In this document: one piece after another, positions 59,680 through 64,000 of the stretch
Numbering within the stretch: position 1 is the first letter of the stretch
Layout: the number at the start of each line of letters is the position of its first letter
Origin: Elmis aenea
Lineage: Eukaryota; Arthropoda; Insecta; Coleoptera; Elmidae
NCBI GenBank assembly: GCA_947652605.1
Contig: OX393581.1
Location: 52,413,924 to 52,477,923, forward strand
Length of the DNA: 64,000 nucleotides
Direction: 5' to 3'
Program-made: the position numbers and the translations under genes
The notes under the pieces: generated by a model
The model's input: the letters and a program-made list of their open reading frames with translations, nothing else
Databases searched by the model: none
Told to the model about the DNA's origin: nothing

Positions 59680-62600
59680 ATGTCTTACAGGAAAACTGAT
59701 TTTAAACGAGCAGAAGGTAATTATTCAACTTATAAGCTAATTATAATTACACGGTGATCATGCATTGTGTTAATGTTATGTCTAACAAACTTAATAGCCA
59801 ATAAGTTGTATGTTACTCTATTAGCATTCAATTGTTTTTGACAATCACTAAACAATCGAATGTGGTAGACCATGCGTTATTTTTCATTTAAATATAACTA
59901 TTAAATTACCGATAATAAGACACTTTTTAATCTACCAGTAAATTACAGTATCCACTAATATTTTTAATTTAATTTTTACCACATATCAATGTATTATAAT
60001 AAATAATTGAACGTGTTGGACCATGTATTTCATTGCGTTTAATTATATATTAATATAATTATTACATTACCAACTATAGTATAGCGAAATGTGCTGTTAT
60101 TTTAGATTTATTTTTTACTGCATATCAATGTATTTAATTGATTTTAACTCAAATTAAACAATTGAATGTTAACGCATGCGTAATTTTGCATTAAATTTTT
60201 GCTTTATTCAATTGCTGGCTAGAATGTAAATAATTGTAGAACTTCAATATTATTTTTTTTAGGATATATTCCCTTATTTGTCTTGTATCTAATCGATAAA
60301 AAATTAATTGAAAACAATAAATTGGATGCAAGCATAGCAAAAGAAGTGTACACCAATGAATTTAAACAACTGCATGATGTAAAGAAGTTTAGCTTTTCCA
60401 ATATGGTTCATCACATGCGAATACTGCGTGTGTGCAATAACAGAAGAAAAATGAAATTGGTCCTTAATAAAGAAGAGTTAAAATATATAACTAAAAATGG
60501 AACACTTCGAGGTAAGAACCAATTTTTGTTTTGTTTAATAAGTGGAGCAAAGTAAAGGATGTACACTTTTAAAAATCTATTTTATGAAAAGTAATAATTG
60601 TTTTTTAAATCTTGGCTCAAGAAAAATGTATCAGTCTTCTTTATTTGTAAAACCAAATATTTAAGTAATTCCCATGGATAAGTAATATATATCTCTTACA
60701 AAACTCCAATCAATGACTAATATCTGTTTATCTATTGTAAAAAACTTTGAAAGCATTTGGTTGTTGAATGGAAAAATATATAAATAAATTATCCCCATTG
60801 TTAGCTACATTTAATAAATATTAACTGATATATATTATAATATAATAAATATTATCAGATAACTATTCATGAATAATCTTTATTTATGGAATCATGTGTA
60901 AGTACTGATAAATTTTGAAGCAATATTGACGACGCTAATGTTATCTGTATTTCCAATCAAGCATGAATTCGTGATTCATATAATTGCAAAAAGAAATGAA
61001 AAGGTGTCCATTTTTCCGTGGTAAGTTTAATTATGATAATAATAATAATAATAATAATGTAATTTATTTTAGCGATTTGCTAATTATGTTTACATTTTAT
61101 TACATGTACATAAATATAAATATATAAAATTTAAAACTTTTCCTTAATATGACTACTGAGCTTACATCTAAACCTTACAATATTAGTTTCACTTTTAAGT
61201 TCACTTGATAAATCATTGTAAAATTTCAGTCCTTTATAAAAAAGAGAATTTTGAGTACAATTTCGTGTCCTGAATGGCAATTTAAAGTCTTTACAGTTTC
61301 TAGTCGGATAGTTATGAACATCAGAGTTTTGGGTTATATATTTTAACAAATAATTTGGAAGCAGGTTATTTATAATCTTAAAAATGAAAATAATCGTATT
61401 AAAAATTATCCGTTGTTTAATACTAAGCCACTGTAAAGTATTCAGCATCAGAGTAATTTTGGTGTATCTGGAACAGTGTAAAATAATTCTCATAGCCCTA
61501 TTTTGCAATTTTTGAAGCCGGTCTAAATCATTAGTGTTTGCCAGAAATAAAATACTAGAGCAGTATTCAAACTGCGGTGCTATGATACTTTTGTATATTA
61601 AAATTTTAGTAAGGACTGGAAGTTTACTGCTTAATCTACCAAGAAAACCTATTTTTTTAGAAACCTTTTTAACTATATAATTAGTATTACTTTTAAAATC
61701 AAGCTTATCGTCTATTATTACACCTAAGTATTTAATTTCATTAACTCTATTTAATACTACACCATCCAATTCTATAAGTTGCTGATTACATTCTTATTGT
61801 TTATCACCAAGTAGTTTGTTTTGTCGACATTTATTTTTGGTTTGTTCGCCTTTAACCACGCTGACGATGTAACAGTCCAGTTTTGCTGTTCCTATTGCTA
61901 TGATAGATGTTTACCTAATTCGATAGTATTTGTTTTTCTCTTTACAATGGTATTGCACTTGTTATCAAGAAACAAATGACAATACCTACAGCTGCATAAA
62001 TAATTTTTGGACAGATAACAATTCCCATAATTTTGTGTAAATAAATAAATAAAATAGTTGGCGATGAATAAGTAGCTTTTGTTTTCATTATAAAATAAAA
62101 CACTGTTACTGTTACAGCTCATTTGTTTTAAGAGCTATGAAGTCAGTTACACTGGGCTGAAGTTGGGCAGTTTTGTGCTTAATTTAAATTCGTAGAGAAA
62201 ACCAAAACTCTGTACAATTTTTTTGCGTAAATAAATAACACGAAGGTTATTATATCAATTAATGACAAGAACTGAAATAATACTTGTGTGTGTTTGTAAT
62301 TTAAATCAGTATTATTTTGAAATGTATTAAAACAATATTGGACGGGATTGTTATGTAAAAAAAAATGTATTTAATAGAAAATTTCCAGTGAAAATTCTAT
62401 ATTTTTAATGCACAAATAAAATACAGAATAATAGCCTTTTTCTAGTAATTGAAAGACATGGTAATTATTATAAAAATGTTGAAAATAGTTATGATACTTG
62501 ACAATTTTTAAATTTTTTTCTTTATCTTCTAAAATTCTTTTATATAATTTTCCAGTCACACCTAGAAATGATATGCCTCTATAATTTTCACATTTTTCAC

Positions 62601-63768
62601 TATCACCGGTCTTGAATATTAGTAATAGAAATAGTTTTATTGCTAAAATTAAAAATGACAAAGTTGGTGATTTTTTAAAATAGACAAAACCTCGTGACAT
62701 AAAATCTAATTAGAGTAGCTTATAGAAAATGAACAGTTGCTCTGAGAAAGTGTTGTATAATTTCTTAATACCTCAAAGAGTAAAGGAAATACAACAGACA
62801 AACGAAAAACTATTTTTTCAGTTTTTTAAAAATTACTTCTGCAGTTTTGCATCAAGAAAACTGTGGCACTTTTTTAAAAATTCGAAATCAGTGTCGAATT
62901 TTGCATCTTTGCCCCAATTTAACGAGTTTAATTACCTTATAAAAAACGCGAGCCTCGAATATGGGACACCCTGTATATTGCGATATGATTTTGGGCATGC
63001 AAATAATTTATAATTGTTGACAATGTCATTTTCGTGTCAAAACTGAGTGTTTGCAGTTGTGGTCTAATGGCCAATTGTATGGTTTGTGAATACCTTATTT
63101 TAGACCCACTTAACATCAAATGTTACTCTTTTAATTAATTACAGCTAGCAGAAAGACGGACGATCCGGCTGATGATTATAAGTTAAAGCATGTGAAGCCC
63201 GTCATTGTCAACCAGAACGTGTCGTTCAAACATGAAAAAGAGAATTTAAAAATTATCACTGAAGAAGAGTGCAGCCCATGCAAAATCAAATTCAACGACA
63301 GTAAATCGTATAACGATCACATCGTTTCCGTGAAGCACTTATTGCACAACCAATACGCTACAAACAAGTATAAAAAGCTAGTTTTGCGTAATCTCCAATT
63401 TAATTAACCATGCAATTTTTAGGAAATCGTTAATTAATCCCATTAAAAATTTGGGCATAGAAATAGCCGATGGAAATGGCAGAATTCTAAAAGACATTAT
63501 TCTATCGACCAATATCCAGAATACCTTGCAATTGAATATCATTAATAGCACAAAAGTCGACTATGAAATCGTCAGTATTATCGAGCTTAAACCTGCTACA
63601 TCAGTTACTTGTGAAAATATTTTGCTTCCCTATCATCTACGATCGAAGTCACGGATGCATTTAACTATCACGGCATTATTTACCCAAAGCGATGCGTACA
63701 TTTATCCTGTAGTTTTAGAAGTTAAAAGTGCCTCGGATAACAAGCAGACGTTTATTTTAAAAGAACTG
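59680..63768 (+). CDS. MOV10/Armitage-like RNA helicase, N-terminal part (runs off window)
   Basis: Four exons in frame: 59680-59716, 60263-60511, 63145-63367, 63423-63768, the last ending at a GTAAGA donor so the gene continues past the window. About 285 residues are encoded. Their order matches the N-terminal half of MOV10-type helicases as I recall it: an alpha-helical start (KRAEGYIPLFVLYLIDKK), an F-S-x-M-x-x-x-M-x-I motif, then after a linker a beta-rich domain (IADGNGRILKDIIL, NTLQLNIINSTKVDYEIVSI, YIYPVVLEVKS). Exon 3 also carries a U1-like zinc finger, C-x2-C-x12-H-x5-H. The SF1 helicase motifs would lie beyond the window, so the call rests on the N-terminal region only. MOV10 and Armitage act in RNA silencing in the cytoplasm. 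Reading through the 55 bp intron 63368-63422 meets a stop, so that intron is needed. Confidence 0.55.
60512..61019. other. Intron 2 of the MOV10-like gene, unannotated part
   Basis: AT-rich intron sequence with no recognised feature. Confidence 0.5.
61020..61860 (-). mobile_element. LINE C-terminal fragment in the MOV10-like intron
   Basis: A minus-strand open frame at 61769-61131 encodes 212 residues of the thumb and C-terminal region of a jockey/CR1-like RT: NEIKYLGVIIDDKLDF, APQFEYCSSILF, LQNRAMRIIL, LKFYNDLSSELK. Upstream, KPKINVDKTNYLVI lies in another frame, so a frameshift near 61790 separates it from the rest. A trinucleotide run at 61035-61058 just past the 3' end may be the element's tail. 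It is 5'-truncated, as is usual for LINE copies. Confidence 0.8.
61035..61058. repeat. ATA/TAT trinucleotide microsatellite
   Basis: About eight ATA units, adjoining the 3' side of the LINE fragment. Confidence 0.85.
62524..62627 (-). mobile_element. Short LINE RT fragment
   Basis: Minus-strand IFKTGDSEKCENYRGISFLG, followed by TGKLYKRILED. It matches the start of the RT fragments at 10590 and 35008 even at base level (GAAAATTATAGAGGCAT), so it belongs to the same family. Confidence 0.65.
62940..62990. repeat. GGGACACCCTGTATA repeat end
   Basis: Reverse of the TATACAGGGTGTCCC terminus seen at 19589, 6303 and 40827; the rest of the element was not delimited. Confidence 0.4.
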
Positions 63769-64000
63769 GTAAGATACTTTGATTTTAAATAATTGTACTT
63801 AAAAGAAAATTGAAATGAATAAAACCACAGTCAAAGAACACTCAGAATTTTGTTATTACAGTTTGGGTGTAGACTAAAAAGTTTGAGAAGCACTGTTTGA
63901 ACATCCCAATTTCAAAAAGAATATCTGGGTATTTTATTTGAATTTTTTTAAGTTTTTCTTCATATTTATTTTAATTTACAAATTATTCTACCCTTTTTAT

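Noticed and set aside
63405..63407. In-frame TAA as the end of the MOV10-like gene
   Set aside because: A 55 bp GT-AG intron removes it and joins two parts that both fit the family.

Overview
Eukaryotic, AT-rich, intron-rich DNA, most likely from an insect. A beetle is plausible but not provable here. The evidence is short GT-AG introns (down to 49 bp), jockey/RTE-like non-LTR relics, a Ty3/Gypsy element primed by tRNA-Ser, and many insect-style repeats with TATACAGGGTGT ends. Four protein-coding genes are supported.

The dominant feature is a large duplication. Bases 6376-29625 (copy A) recur as 30799-59183 (copy B) at very high identity. A gap of exactly 200 N (29626-29825) lies where copy A stops. 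Copy B has a 4,361 bp Gypsy element and six extra 173 bp satellite monomers; copy A has a 267 bp SINE. These three account for all but about 10 bp of the 5,135 bp length difference. The simplest reading is two haplotype contigs joined end to end across a gap; a real tandem duplication is the alternative.

Layout: 1-4460 is non-coding with transposon relics. From 21231 down to 4461 (minus) runs a 21-exon gene for a secreted protein of 2,019 residues. It has a signal peptide, an N-terminal set of EAR/EPTP-like beta-propeller repeats, a rod of about 1,160 residues of another repeat, and a second EAR-like set. An intronless-CDS RWDD2-type gene (18614-19486, plus) is nested in its intron 2. Next come a diverged direct repeat (21757-23815), the 173 bp satellite (23832-27127), a foldback MITE (27390-27714), and APC10 (29048-28365, minus). 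Copy B repeats this order but lacks the last four exons of the large gene. The single-copy right end (59184-64000) holds the 5' part of a MOV10/Armitage-like RNA helicase gene (plus, running off the window), with two LINE fragments in its long intron.

The genes do not form one pathway: an extracellular matrix or eggshell-type candidate, a cytosolic RWD protein, a cell-cycle ubiquitin-ligase subunit and a small-RNA-pathway helicase. Gene models were built by hand from splice signals and reading-frame continuity. All copy comparisons are by eye.
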